A stretch of DNA of 38,462 bases from IMG/VR virus record IMGVR_UViG_3300036819_000334, positions 1-38,462 of that record, one strand, 5' to 3'. Every line of letters begins with the position of its first letter. The stretch's first letter is position 1. The notes under the pieces are model-generated. The model made no database searches, was not told the origin of the DNA, and saw nothing but the letters and a program-made list of their open reading frames with translations. Of this stretch, positions 1-7,784 are shown one piece after another. The stretch is from a virus. A program made the translations under genes and the position numbers.

Positions 1-1140
1 TTACGGTGCCGCTGTGCCGGTTTTTGTGGCGGCACCGATCGCGCGCTGTAGGTGCTCCTCTTTGAGGAACGCATACGACTTCTCGGTCACGGTGATGCTC
101 GAATGGCCGAGCCACAGCGAGACCTCCTCCATCTTCATCCGGTCTTCCTGGAGTCGACGACACCCGCAGGTGCGGCGAAGGTCGTGCCAGGTGAGGGGTT
201 CGATGCCCGCTCGCTTCGCGGCGCCGGCGAGCGCCCGGTTCATGTGCCGGTACGGCTTTCCGGTCTCCGGGTTCGTGAAGAGATAGGGCGACGCATATTG
301 TGCCGGTTCCTGTGCCGGGGCGCCGGGGCGCCGCACGAGGACGATCGGGCGCCGCTCAAGGATCACCCGCGCCCGTGGCAACAGCGGCACGTCGCGTGGT
401 TTGGCGTTCTTCGTGCCCTCGGTCAGGTGGACATCGTTGCGGTCGTAGCGGAGCTGCGGCCGGCGCAATAGCAGCTGCTCGCTGCGGCGTAAGCCGGTAT
501 CGATCGCGACGCAAATGGCGTCGTAGAGGTCGGGCGCCTCTTTCGACCCGCGTGCCGCCGCGAGGAGCTTCGCTTCTTCGTCGAGGGTCAGATACCGCCG
601 CCGCGGCGGTGCCTCGCGCAGCCCCCGGCGCTTGCCGCGCTTCAGGTAGGGCGAGATCGGGTTGACGTCGACCCACTCGATTTCGATGGCATAGCCGAAC
701 ATAGACGACAGGCAGGCGAGGTCACGGCGGATCGTGGAAGGGGTGAGGTTGCGGTAGCGGCGCTTGCCGCGCTGCTTCGGCGACGATCGCCAGCCCCCGC
801 CGCGCCGCTTTGCCTCGAAATCGTGGAGCGAGCTGCCGTTGATCTCGTCGAGATAGAGCCCTTCAAAGGATTCGGCCAGGGCCTCCAGGGAAGAGAGGTA
901 GCGGTCGCGCGAGCTCGGCCTGAGATCAGGCAGGTGCTTTTCGCAGAATTCGCGGGTCAGCTCGTCGAAGGTACGGCGCGGTTTACCGCCGAGGATAACC
1001 CGGTCGAGTTCTTCGACCCAGATCTTCAGCCTTTGCTTCGCAACCTTTTCAGATACTGTTTTAAGGGACTGCCGATATTCACGGCCTTGACGTTCGACGC
1101 GGCCCCACGCGATCCGGCCCCGCCAGTAGATGCTCGCCAT
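1..1140 (-). CDS. int: Tyrosine recombinase (phage integrase)
   Basis: Site-specific tyrosine recombinase that would integrate and excise the phage with host strand-exchange chemistry. The 379-residue protein has an N-terminal arm-type DNA-binding region (MASIYWRGRIAW onward), a core-binding domain, and a C-terminal catalytic domain. Visible catalytic elements are the first Arg in DTGLRRSEQ, a Lys in EGTKNAKPR, the HDLRR box, the second His in WLGHSS and the tyrosine in EKSYAFL. I chose the ATG at 1140 because GGGGGA lies about 8 bases upstream; an in-frame start 36 bases earlier is possible. It is the last gene of the leftward operon and overlaps the excisionase by about 115 bases. The stop codon is the first three bases of the window, so any attP beyond it is not visible. 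Confidence 0.95.
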   Translation of the reverse strand: MASIYWRGRIAWGRVERQGREYRQSLKTVSEKVAKQRLKIWVEELDRVILGGKPRRTFDELTREFCEKHLPDLRPSSRDRYLSSLEALAESFEGLYLDEINGSSLHDFEAKRRGGGWRSSPKQRGKRRYRNLTPSTIRRDLACLSSMFGYAIEIEWVDVNPISPYLKRGKRRGLREAPPRRRYLTLDEEAKLLAAARGSKEAPDLYDAICVAIDTGLRRSEQLLLRRPQLRYDRNDVHLTEGTKNAKPRDVPLLPRARVILERRPIVLVRRPGAPAQEPAQYASPYLFTNPETGKPYRHMNRALAGAAKRAGIEPLTWHDLRRTCGCRRLQEDRMKMEEVSLWLGHSSITVTEKSYAFLKEEHLQRAIGAATKTGTAAP

Positions 1141-1337
1141 GTCGTGCGTCCCCCGTTGCGAGCGTTCTCCCACCAACGGTCGAAGCTGTCGCGCTCAAAA
1201 CGCCAACCACCACGTTCGCCCGCCGGCTGATAAGCACCCGGTATCTTGCCGTCGCATGCGGCCTTGGTAAACCAGCGCTGCGAAAAGCCGGTGATCCGGC
1301 GCGCCTCCGCCGTACCAATGGTCTCGGCGTCAGGCAT
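1026..1337 (-). CDS. xis: Excisionase-like small HTH DNA-binding protein
   Basis: Protein of 103 residues with a MerR/excisionase-type helix-turn-helix near the N-terminus (GTAEARRITGFSQRWFTK), followed by a beta-wing-like GGWRFERDSFDRWW segment. Such proteins bend DNA and direct the integrase toward excision. It lies immediately upstream of int, as xis genes usually do. The start at 1337 overlaps the preceding gene's stop by 8 bases. The C-terminal ~38 residues are encoded inside the 5' part of int in another frame and look basic and low in complexity, so only the N-terminal ~65 residues may form the conserved domain. Role inferred from fold and position. Confidence 0.75.
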   Translation of the reverse strand: MPDAETIGTAEARRITGFSQRWFTKAACDGKIPGAYQPAGERGGWRFERDSFDRWWENARNGGRTTWRASTGGAGSRGAASNVKAVNIGSPLKQYLKRLRSKG

Positions 1338-1536
1338 CGGCAGACTCGGCCAGGGCTGAGCGGCCGGCGGCATTGGCGATAAACGTGAACTGCTGATCGG
1401 AGTACCAGATGTAATACAACGATCCGAGACCGAGTTTTTGAAGGCCTAAGCCAATCTCGGTCTCAATCCGTGCTCCATAACCTGAGACGCATGCGTTACG
1501 TAACGCCCGCACTTGTCCCGGCGTCAGGTCAGCCAT
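1330..1536 (-). CDS. Small hypothetical protein
   Basis: A 68-residue protein beginning MADLTPGQVRAL, with an internal stretch LGSLYYIWYSDQQF. I do not recognise a family. It sits in the leftward operon upstream of the excisionase and overlaps it by 8 bases. Its own ATG overlaps the end of a further small reading frame upstream, which supports translation within the coupled operon. Nothing seen points to a specific function. Confidence 0.6.
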   Translation of the reverse strand: MADLTPGQVRALRNACVSGYGARIETEIGLGLQKLGLGSLYYIWYSDQQFTFIANAAGRSALAESADA

Positions 1537-1711
1537 CGCGGTCCTCATGGATGCTTATGATGCCCGGCCCTGAAGCCGGTCGCGGTCCAGCCACAGGAAC
1601 GGCTCGATCGCTCGGGACCGGCCCGTCATAGCCACCGACGCCACGCTGTTGGACGTCGATGATGTCGCGCATCAGCCGTTTGGCGGCGTCGTGGAAGGTG
1701 GGAACGGTCAG
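1529..1711 (-). CDS. Small hypothetical protein, no ATG at the expected start
   Basis: A 60-codon frame beginning CTG-ACC-GTT at 1711 and reading LTVPTFHDAAKRLMRDIIDV, ending at a TGA at 1529-1531 that overlaps the next gene's ATG (ATGGCTGA). At the expected position, overlapping the stop of the ASCH gene, there is CTGA where neighbours have ATGA or GTGA. Either CTG is used, or translation starts at the internal ATG at 1672 (47 residues), or the gene lost its start. No family recognised; the helical N-terminal segment looks protein-like, the C-terminal half less so. Confidence 0.42.
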   Translation of the reverse strand: MTVPTFHDAAKRLMRDIIDVQQRGVGGYDGPVPSDRAVPVAGPRPASGPGIISIHEDRDG

Positions 1712-2343
1712 GCTGCCACCTCAACGGGATCGCCATCCTCAAGCTCATATCCAGGGCACCAAATTGGGGATTTGGGATAGCTCGGTATCGGTCGGCCATC
1801 ACACGGATGCGTCTGGTCGAGGGCCGCGTGATAGCAATAGTCGGCGAGCGTCCCATTGTTGCGGTGCCGGCAAGTTCCGCAGTCGGCAGCCTTCATGCCG
1901 AGCGTCCCGCTCCATTCCCAAAAACCCTGTGCACCGCGCGCCAGGATCGGCGGGACGAACCGCTCGATATCAGTCAGCCACCATGCGAACCGACCGGGCG
2001 AGTAATCCCCATAGTCGTCGGTGATCAGATGCGCCTTGTGGGGCGAGTCGCCGATGCGTCGTGTGACCCAAACCGCCGGCGCTGAGCGGCTGGCAACCAA
2101 GCCGCACAGATAAGCGCCGGCGAGGATGGCCGTACAGATGATCGCCCCGAGTGGAAGGTCGCCTTCAACCCCGGCTCGGCGTGACCACTCTCGATTATCG
2201 GCGTCGACGGGCTTCTTTGCCGCGTGGATGGCGATGCGCTGACCGATCAGCGCTGGTGGAGGTGCCCAGCCTCTCGTCTCGAAGGGCTTGACGCCGATCG
2301 CAATGAACGAGGCCCACGGTTGCCAGAGCGAGAGGGTCTTCAC
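1708..2343 (-). CDS. ASCH-domain protein with Cys-rich C-terminus
   Basis: A 211-residue protein whose N-terminus (KTLSLWQPWASFIAIGVKPF, then ETRGW and RIAIHAAKK) is typical of ASCH domains, a PUA-like beta-barrel that binds RNA or modified nucleotides. The C-terminal third has several cysteines and histidines (CGTCRHRNN, then YCYH and HPCDG) that could bind zinc. The start is a GTG at 2343, behind an AAAGGGAAAAGAG ribosome-binding region. It lies 16 bases downstream of the C5 methyltransferase gene, so a role in reading or editing modified bases is plausible but inferred. ASCH proteins also include N4-acetylcytidine hydrolases and RNA-binding regulators. Confidence 0.8.
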   Translation of the reverse strand: MKTLSLWQPWASFIAIGVKPFETRGWAPPPALIGQRIAIHAAKKPVDADNREWSRRAGVEGDLPLGAIICTAILAGAYLCGLVASRSAPAVWVTRRIGDSPHKAHLITDDYGDYSPGRFAWWLTDIERFVPPILARGAQGFWEWSGTLGMKAADCGTCRHRNNGTLADYCYHAALDQTHPCDGRPIPSYPKSPIWCPGYELEDGDPVEVAA

Positions 2344-2359
2344 GTCTCTTTTCCCTTTT

Positions 2360-4537
2360 TCACGATTCGAGCACCGCGCGCACGAGCGCCTTCGACAGGC
2401 GCACCGGCACCGCGTTACCGATCTGCTTGGTGACCTGGTCTTTCTTGCCGACGAAGACATACGGGCGCGGGGCAGCATCGAAGCTGGTTCCCGCGGCGAG
2501 CTCATCATTGTCGAGCATCCGAAAGAGCAGGTCGGTGCCGTACCGGGTGACCAAGTAGCCAGCGCCGCGGGTCGTCACCGTCGGCAGCGGTTCGTCGACC
2601 GCGTGCGCGCGCGGTCCGCCTGGGCGGTCGCCGTGTCGATTGAGCAGGAAAGCCGGCTCGGCGAGTCCGCCGGCGCCGTGGCTGGTCACGGCTGGCAGCG
2701 GTTGCGCAATATCATGCGTCCGCGGCGGTTGACCCTCCCGCTCGCCGAAATTCGGCACTAGGAAAGCCTCGGCGAGGGCGAACCGATCTTTCGCCGTGAT
2801 GGTGTCGAGGGGTTCGTCGACACTCTTGCCGGTCGTGCCGGAGCCCGACCCATAGTAGGGCGCGATGAACGGCGCGGCGACGCCGTATTCGCCGCGATTG
2901 GCGGTCGTGATTGTCGGGAGCGGCACCTCAGGCGAACACACACGGCCGGGATCGCCGCCGTGGGTCACCGGCATCAAAAAGGCCTCGGCGACCCCATACT
3001 TGCCGCCGCCAGCGGTGATCGTCCCGAGCGGTTCGTCCGGGCTGGCGACCCGGCGGCTGTGCGGATCGCGCTCGCCCGGCTCGTTTCCGTGCGCCAGCGT
3101 CGCGACGAACGGCTCCGCAATGCCTACTGCGCCGCCCGCGCACAAGGTCATCAGCGGTTCGTCGGTGCTCCGCGGAGCGTTTCCGGCGTGCTGACCGAGC
3201 AGGAAGGGCTCCGCTATGCCGATGCCGCCTGCCGTGGTGATGGTGTAGAGAGGATCCTGCGTGTTGCGCGTACCGAGCGTTTTGGCGCCGCCCATATCGA
3301 TGCGGAGTAGCAAGGGTTCGACGATCGCGGGCTTGCCGTGGGTGACCAGTGTCGGCAACGGTTCGTCGAGGGACCTGGTCGGCTGATTACTCCCTTGCGG
3401 CAACAACAGCGGTTCGGCTGCCGCGAGACCATCGCGGGTAAGGATCGTCGACAAGGGCTCGTCGGCGCTGCGGATGCCGCGCGCCCGGCCGGCGCCCTGG
3501 TTGGCGGGGAACACGAAGGCCTCGGCCACGCCCAGATGCTTGCCGCCGGCAGTAACCGCCGGCAGCGGCAGGCCGAGCGACCGCGCATCGCTGGTGCCGC
3601 GCAGCTGGATCAGACAGGCCCCGTCAGCGTCGCCTCGCGTGGCGCTGGTCTTAGGTGACTTTTTGTCGCCCCATCGCGCGATCGACCGCTCGATTTCGAG
3701 GTCGAGCAATGCGGCATACCACGCTGCCCAAGGACCGAAGAAGCGCAACGCCCCCGCCTTGAGTCGGCGCAGCGTGTTCGGCTTCAGCGGCACCTTGCGG
3801 AGGAAGACCGAGCGACCCTTGCGGCTCCAGTCGATGACCTCGCGCGCCGCGCGCCAGCGCTCGGTCGTGTGGCCCAGGAGGTCCGTGCCGCCCTGTTGCG
3901 AGTGCGTCGGATCGGGCCATCTAATCCGGCGACCGTCACGGCGGCCGAGGATGAAGAGGCGCCGTCGCGTCGTCGGGTCGCCGTAGTCGGCCGCGTTCAG
4001 GACGCGCCATTCGACCCGATACCCAAGGGATTTCAGGGATTCGATCCAGGCGAGAAACGTCTTGCCCTTGAGCTTCTTGATCGGGCGCCCGCGGCTATCG
4101 ATCGGCCCCCATCCCTGCAACTCGGGCACGTTCTCGACGATGAAGGCCCGGACGTAGAGGCTGGCACACCAATTCGGCACGCACCACGGGGTCGCGCGCT
4201 TCTGATCCTGGATCGGGCGACCGCCTCGGGCTTGGGAAAACTGCGTGCATTCCGGGCTCGCGAGCAACAGGTCGAGCACGCCGTCGGGCACGGCATCGCG
4301 CGGTTTGACCGTTTCGATGTCCTGGCAGAAATGCCGGGCGGTCGGATGGTTCGCCGAGTGGGTGGCAATCGCGATGTCCCAATGATTGAGGGCGACCAGC
4401 TCCATCTCCCGGCCGAGCTCGGCGATGGCGAGCTCGGCGCCTGTCGAGCTGCCGCCAGCACCGCACAGCAGATCGGCGACGCGCACCGGCGGCGGCCGCT
4501 TCCCTCGGATTTCGGAGGCGACCGGTAGGGCCGTCAT
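2360..4537 (-). CDS. DNA (cytosine-5) methyltransferase with ~10 tandem repeats
   Basis: A 725-residue C5 methyltransferase, predicted to methylate cytosine in phage DNA and so protect it from restriction or regulate it. Motif I is VADLLCGAGGSSTG (about residues 20-33). Motif IV is ASPECTQFS, with the presumed catalytic Cys97 in a PEC rather than the usual PCQ context. Motif VI is VENVPEL (134-140), motif VIII RRRLFILGRR (191-200), and motif X KQIGNAVPVRLSKAL near the C-terminus. Between motifs VIII and X lies a region of about 340 residues built from ten imperfect repeats (D-E-P-L-x-T-[IV]-T then AEPF[LV]). This is where the target-recognition domain belongs. The ATG at 4537 overlaps the upstream stop as ATGA. 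Confidence 0.92.
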   Translation of the reverse strand: MTALPVASEIRGKRPPPVRVADLLCGAGGSSTGAELAIAELGREMELVALNHWDIAIATHSANHPTARHFCQDIETVKPRDAVPDGVLDLLLASPECTQFSQARGGRPIQDQKRATPWCVPNWCASLYVRAFIVENVPELQGWGPIDSRGRPIKKLKGKTFLAWIESLKSLGYRVEWRVLNAADYGDPTTRRRLFILGRRDGRRIRWPDPTHSQQGGTDLLGHTTERWRAAREVIDWSRKGRSVFLRKVPLKPNTLRRLKAGALRFFGPWAAWYAALLDLEIERSIARWGDKKSPKTSATRGDADGACLIQLRGTSDARSLGLPLPAVTAGGKHLGVAEAFVFPANQGAGRARGIRSADEPLSTILTRDGLAAAEPLLLPQGSNQPTRSLDEPLPTLVTHGKPAIVEPLLLRIDMGGAKTLGTRNTQDPLYTITTAGGIGIAEPFLLGQHAGNAPRSTDEPLMTLCAGGAVGIAEPFVATLAHGNEPGERDPHSRRVASPDEPLGTITAGGGKYGVAEAFLMPVTHGGDPGRVCSPEVPLPTITTANRGEYGVAAPFIAPYYGSGSGTTGKSVDEPLDTITAKDRFALAEAFLVPNFGEREGQPPRTHDIAQPLPAVTSHGAGGLAEPAFLLNRHGDRPGGPRAHAVDEPLPTVTTRGAGYLVTRYGTDLLFRMLDNDELAAGTSFDAAPRPYVFVGKKDQVTKQIGNAVPVRLSKALVRAVLES
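2560..3595 (-). repeat. Ten-copy ~36-residue repeat inside the C5 methyltransferase
   Basis: The recurrent core is [DE]xPLxT[IV]T followed 8-12 residues later by [AV]E[PA]F[LV]. Copies centre on residues 323, 359, 391, 427, 459, 501, 537, 574, 611 and 648 of the protein; spacing is 32-42 residues. The DNA copies have diverged, so this is an old protein-level repeat and not a recent DNA duplication. Confidence 0.85.
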
Positions 4538-5445
4538 ATCCCGCACATCCCCCGGCACTCGTAGGCGGCCATAGCGTTCGGAAATAGCGCCCCTTGGCCG
4601 CGGTCCTCCGGCGTCGACAAGTCGACCTGGTCGAGCGGCTTCAGCGAGCGATGCAGGTAAAGCGTGCCCTTGAGAGAAAAATGCTTTGCGTCGTCACGCA
4701 GTGCTCGGTCGATCGCGACCGCATCGGCCCATGAGGTCGGGTCGTGGTCGCGAAGCCGGCGCCATTCCTCATCGCTGTGAAACGGGCAGAAGGTGCAGGC
4801 CGATTTCGGCGGGACGGTATAGCCGTGGTCGGCCAGCCACCTCATGCAGTCGATACGGGTGATCTGCCGCTCAAGGAGAGGCCAGCGAGTTTTGATCCAG
4901 CGCTCCTCCGCGGGTTTGGCCCGCACGCGTTCATCCCATGAAATCCCGACCCATTGCTCGACGATCGGCGCCTCCGGGCCGCGCGATCGTGGCTTCAGTC
5001 CCGCGAGCTGCCGCGTCTTCGCCCGGATCACGTCGAGCTTGTAATCCTGGGTGCATTGACGGTTCGTCATGCCGCTGTCGCGTTTTCGGCGCCGCCCTTT
5101 ATCCAACTCGGTGCCGCCAGCAAGCGGCAGCAATTCCCACAGCAACTGTGCCTGCGCGTTGTCGGCATTCTTCACAAAGAACGGCGGGCGCCCCCAGGCG
5201 CCGGTGAGTCCGGCGCAGGCATCGAGGATCTCTTGGCGGAGGCTGCCCTTGCTGACGACGTGGACCGGGAACGGCAGCACGTTCGGCGACATCAGCCAGG
5301 CCAGGTGCTCATACACCGCGGCCGGTTCAGATTGGGTGTCGGCGAAGATCGCGCAGTCGGGCATCGGGGTGACGTCGCCGTGCGCTGCCATCAGTGCGAG
5401 CGTCGTCGACTGTACGCCAGCGCCGAGGCTGAGGATGGTCAGCAT
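4534..5445 (-). CDS. PP-loop ATP-pyrophosphatase, PAPS-reductase-like
   Basis: A 303-residue protein of the phosphoadenosine-phosphosulfate reductase/PP-loop superfamily, which activates a substrate with ATP by adenylation. The N-terminal LSLGAGVQSTTLALM is the PP-loop, in a G-A-G-V-Q-S form without the SGGKDS consensus, followed by IFADTQSEP. Cysteines cluster as C131 (NRQCTQDYK), C200, C217-x2-C220 (ACTFCPFHSDEEW) and C297/C301 (ECRGMCGI), which could hold an Fe-S cluster or zinc. Its ATG at 5445 overlaps the MT-A70 stop (TGATG). Phage members often neighbour DNA methyltransferases. The substrate is unknown; thiolation of a base or the DNA backbone (compare DndC) is speculation. Confidence 0.82.
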   Translation of the reverse strand: MLTILSLGAGVQSTTLALMAAHGDVTPMPDCAIFADTQSEPAAVYEHLAWLMSPNVLPFPVHVVSKGSLRQEILDACAGLTGAWGRPPFFVKNADNAQAQLLWELLPLAGGTELDKGRRRKRDSGMTNRQCTQDYKLDVIRAKTRQLAGLKPRSRGPEAPIVEQWVGISWDERVRAKPAEERWIKTRWPLLERQITRIDCMRWLADHGYTVPPKSACTFCPFHSDEEWRRLRDHDPTSWADAVAIDRALRDDAKHFSLKGTLYLHRSLKPLDQVDLSTPEDRGQGALFPNAMAAYECRGMCGI

Positions 5446-6092
5446 CACGCCGCCCTCCGCTGGGTCGGAGTAGCGCCGACGTAGCCGCCGATCTCCTTCC
5501 CGAACCCATCCCAGCCGGGCCAGAGGCGCCGGGCGAAGAGCTCGAGGTAAGGCCCGGTGCAATACCGCTCGACACGCCGGAACGCCTCGCCGGGCTTGCG
5601 CGAGTGCTCCCGCACCGGAGCAACGATCACCTCGCGCACGTCGCGTGCCGATCGCCGGCAGTTGCCGCGCCGGCCGAGCAAACAGTATTCGGTGTTCTTC
5701 CGGGTCGTCAGGCCGAGACCGACATGCAGATCGCCCTCGGTCATCGGGATCATGCGGATCTGTGCCGGGTCGAACCGGCGTTTCATCTTCAGCCAAGTAA
5801 AGGCGACCCCGCTGTACCGGAAGCCCCACGCGTCGAGAACATCGAACGCCTGCCGAAGAAAAGGGCCGGTCGTCCAGAGGAAGAGGTGAGCGCCTTCCCT
5901 TGCGGACAGCTCGCGGACAGGCAGCGCGCAAATGGCCCCGACGTCCATAACCGCATAGTGCTTTTCGGCGTCGCGCCGCGAATTCCAGTTGGCCGATTGG
6001 AGCGCCGTTCTCGACCGGAAATGCCAGGGTGGATCAGCCATGATTGCGGCGTAGCGTCGGCGCGGGATCTCGTCGAAAAGATCGTCGGTCAC
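5445..6092 (-). CDS. MT-A70 family N6-adenine methyltransferase
   Basis: A 215-residue MT-A70-type methyltransferase. The catalytic DPPW motif is at residues 20-23 (MADPPWHF), and SAM-pocket elements include LFLWTTGPFL and the GFRYSGVAFTWLK strand. Downstream GLGLTTRKNTEYCLLGRRG and YLELFARRLWPGWDGFGKEI are typical family segments. It should methylate adenine N6 in phage DNA, changing sensitivity to restriction. It starts at a GTG (6092) overlapping the upstream stop as GTGA. Beside the PP-loop protein and the C5 enzyme it forms a modification cassette. Confidence 0.9.
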   Translation of the reverse strand: MTDDLFDEIPRRRYAAIMADPPWHFRSRTALQSANWNSRRDAEKHYAVMDVGAICALPVRELSAREGAHLFLWTTGPFLRQAFDVLDAWGFRYSGVAFTWLKMKRRFDPAQIRMIPMTEGDLHVGLGLTTRKNTEYCLLGRRGNCRRSARDVREVIVAPVREHSRKPGEAFRRVERYCTGPYLELFARRLWPGWDGFGKEIGGYVGATPTQRRAA

Positions 6093-6286
6093 GACCGGAC
6101 ACCCCCGAACTCATCCTCCTCGACCATCGTGCCCGCGCATCGACCGAACGCGGCGTCGAGCATCGCGAGGAAGCGATGCGCCTCGACCCTCGCATCTGCC
6201 ATATGCGGGCCCAGCCGCTCGGCGTAGGGATAGGTGAGGCGCGCGTAAGCCAGCGCGACCGCATCGAGGCGAGGGTCGACCGCCAT
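6089..6286 (-). CDS. Small hypothetical protein
   Basis: A 65-residue protein (MAVDPRLDAVALAYARLTYP), predicted mostly alpha-helical, with an acidic C-terminal segment VEEDEFGG. No family recognised. It is joined to its neighbours by TGATG (upstream) and GTGA (downstream) overlaps, so it is most likely translated as part of the leftward operon. Confidence 0.6.
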   Translation of the reverse strand: MAVDPRLDAVALAYARLTYPYAERLGPHMADARVEAHRFLAMLDAAFGRCAGTMVEEDEFGGVRS

Positions 6287-6513
6287 CAGTCGGGCACCTT
6301 CACCTGATCGGGATAGGCGTGCTGCCAGTCGCTCATCGCCGCGGCGGCGCGGATCGCCCGGTCCAGCTTGGCCTTGGGCGTTCCGTGCTGGCGGGCGAGC
6401 GCGATCCAGTAGCGGATCACCGGCAGGGCGAGTTCGTCGGTCGGTCGCAGCACGAAGACCGGCTCGTGCGGATCGACCTTGGCGAGCGCGACTTCGTCGC
6501 CGGCGGTCGCCAT
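6286..6513 (-). CDS. Small hypothetical protein
   Basis: A 75-residue protein with a predicted beta segment HEPVFVLRPTDELALPVIRY and a helical ARQHGTPKAKLDRAIRAAAA segment. Its ATG at 6513 overlaps the stop of the ATPase gene (TGATG); a GTG one codon earlier is also possible. The family is not recognised. Position next to the recombination ATPase is the only functional hint. Confidence 0.6.
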   Translation of the reverse strand: MATAGDEVALAKVDPHEPVFVLRPTDELALPVIRYWIALARQHGTPKAKLDRAIRAAAAMSDWQHAYPDQVKVPD

Positions 6514-7784
6514 CACACCGGCTCCTTTTGCAGCTCGTCGGCTCGCGTCTCGAACGCGACCATCATCTCTTCAGCGGCGATACCGGCTTGATGGTCGATC
6601 GTCGGCTGGTTGGCCGCCTGCAACGCGGCGAGTACGTCGGGACCTTCAGCCTCGCGGATGCGGCGCTGGAGTTCGATGCCCCAGGTGGTGCCAGCGCCGC
6701 GCACGATGAGGTCGCCGGTCCAGAAGCCATCATCGCGGCGAATAGGGGCGCCCCGCGTCGGCTCAGCCTCCGGGTCGGCAGGGCGCCGCGCCGGCCCACC
6801 CGGCGCGTTTGCAGAGGCTGGCCGCGGCAGCGGCGGCAGGCCGAACGGATCTTCCCGCTGGTTGCGTTCATCGTCGAACGGCAGGTCATCGGGCGGGTCG
6901 GCGTTCTCGTCGACACGCTTTGCCAGCAGGGTCAATTCGCCTGGCTGGTCGCGCGTACCGATCAGGTGCGCAATCTGGCTGCGCTCGGCGCGGTCGAGCG
7001 GCTTCCAAAAATCCTGAAGCGAGGTCTTTCCCCGTTCCGCCGCAGCGCGCGCACGGTCCTCGACCGTCGGCGCATAGATCGGTGCAGGCGCCCCGCCGGC
7101 GCACCATTGCGCCAGCGCCTCACCGGCCTGTCGTGAGACTAGACGGCCTTCCGGGAAGAACTTGGCGTGGATGTCGTAGAGCTTGATCGGCCGAGGTACA
7201 CCCGGCTTCTCCGGGCTGAACATGAACGAGGACTGCACCTCGTACATGAACCGCTTCTCGCAAAGCGGCATCCAGCCCAGGGGCTCGACGACAGGGCGAC
7301 CGTCGACCTTGCTGATGCGGACACGCTCCTCGGCGCGCAGGCAGAAGATGATGTGGACCTTGGCCCGCCGCATCCGGTTGATGAGCGCGTGCTTGTGCCG
7401 CGCCTTGGTCTTGGCCCAGAACTCGTCATTGGTCGCGGTGCGGATTTCCTGAAGGCCACCTTCTCCCTCGTATTCGTCCGACTCGCTGTCGATGACGAGG
7501 ACCGCGTATCCCCTCTGCTCGGCAAGGTCGATCAGCTCGGCATTGCGTTCCGGCGTAAACGGCGGCCGCCATTCGACATGATCGAATTTGTAAAGATCGG
7601 CGTAGTGAAGGGCGCGGTTTCCCTCGGTGTCGGCGACGAGGATCTTGCCCCCGCCGGCGAGCCCCGTCGCCAGCTCGAGGCCGCTCCGCGTCTTGCCGCT
7701 GCCCGATGGTCCCGACAGCGCGACAAAGGCCGGCGTGTTGACGCGGACGGCGCGGGCGATCTGAAACACATTGCCGTCAGGCAT
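6513..7784 (-). CDS. AAA_24 / Sak4-like ATP-binding recombination protein
   Basis: A 423-residue P-loop ATPase. Walker A is GPSGSGKTRS (about residues 25-34) and Walker B lies in YAVLVIDSESDEYEGEG. The RecA-like core spans roughly residues 15-230 and matches the AAA_24 (phage nucleotide-binding) type, which includes Sak4-like single-strand annealing proteins. The C-terminal ~190 residues are variable and Pro/Arg-rich. The gene is immediately downstream of a RecE-type nuclease (8-base overlap), so the pair is likely a phage recombination module: the nuclease makes single strands and the ATPase handles them. The Sak4 assignment is inferred from fold and context; a general phage NTPase is the alternative. 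Confidence 0.78.
   Translation of the reverse strand: MPDGNVFQIARAVRVNTPAFVALSGPSGSGKTRSGLELATGLAGGGKILVADTEGNRALHYADLYKFDHVEWRPPFTPERNAELIDLAEQRGYAVLVIDSESDEYEGEGGLQEIRTATNDEFWAKTKARHKHALINRMRRAKVHIIFCLRAEERVRISKVDGRPVVEPLGWMPLCEKRFMYEVQSSFMFSPEKPGVPRPIKLYDIHAKFFPEGRLVSRQAGEALAQWCAGGAPAPIYAPTVEDRARAAAERGKTSLQDFWKPLDRAERSQIAHLIGTRDQPGELTLLAKRVDENADPPDDLPFDDERNQREDPFGLPPLPRPASANAPGGPARRPADPEAEPTRGAPIRRDDGFWTGDLIVRGAGTTWGIELQRRIREAEGPDVLAALQAANQPTIDHQAGIAAEEMMVAFETRADELQKEPV

Noticed and set aside
1-200. Attachment site attP near the integrase end
   Set aside because: The integrase stop codon is the first codon of the window, so downstream sequence where attP would be expected is missing.
4534-5445. 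DndC-type DNA phosphorothioation system
   Set aside because: The PP-loop protein shares superfamily features, but no DndA, DndD or DndE-like genes are nearby, so a complete Dnd system cannot be claimed.
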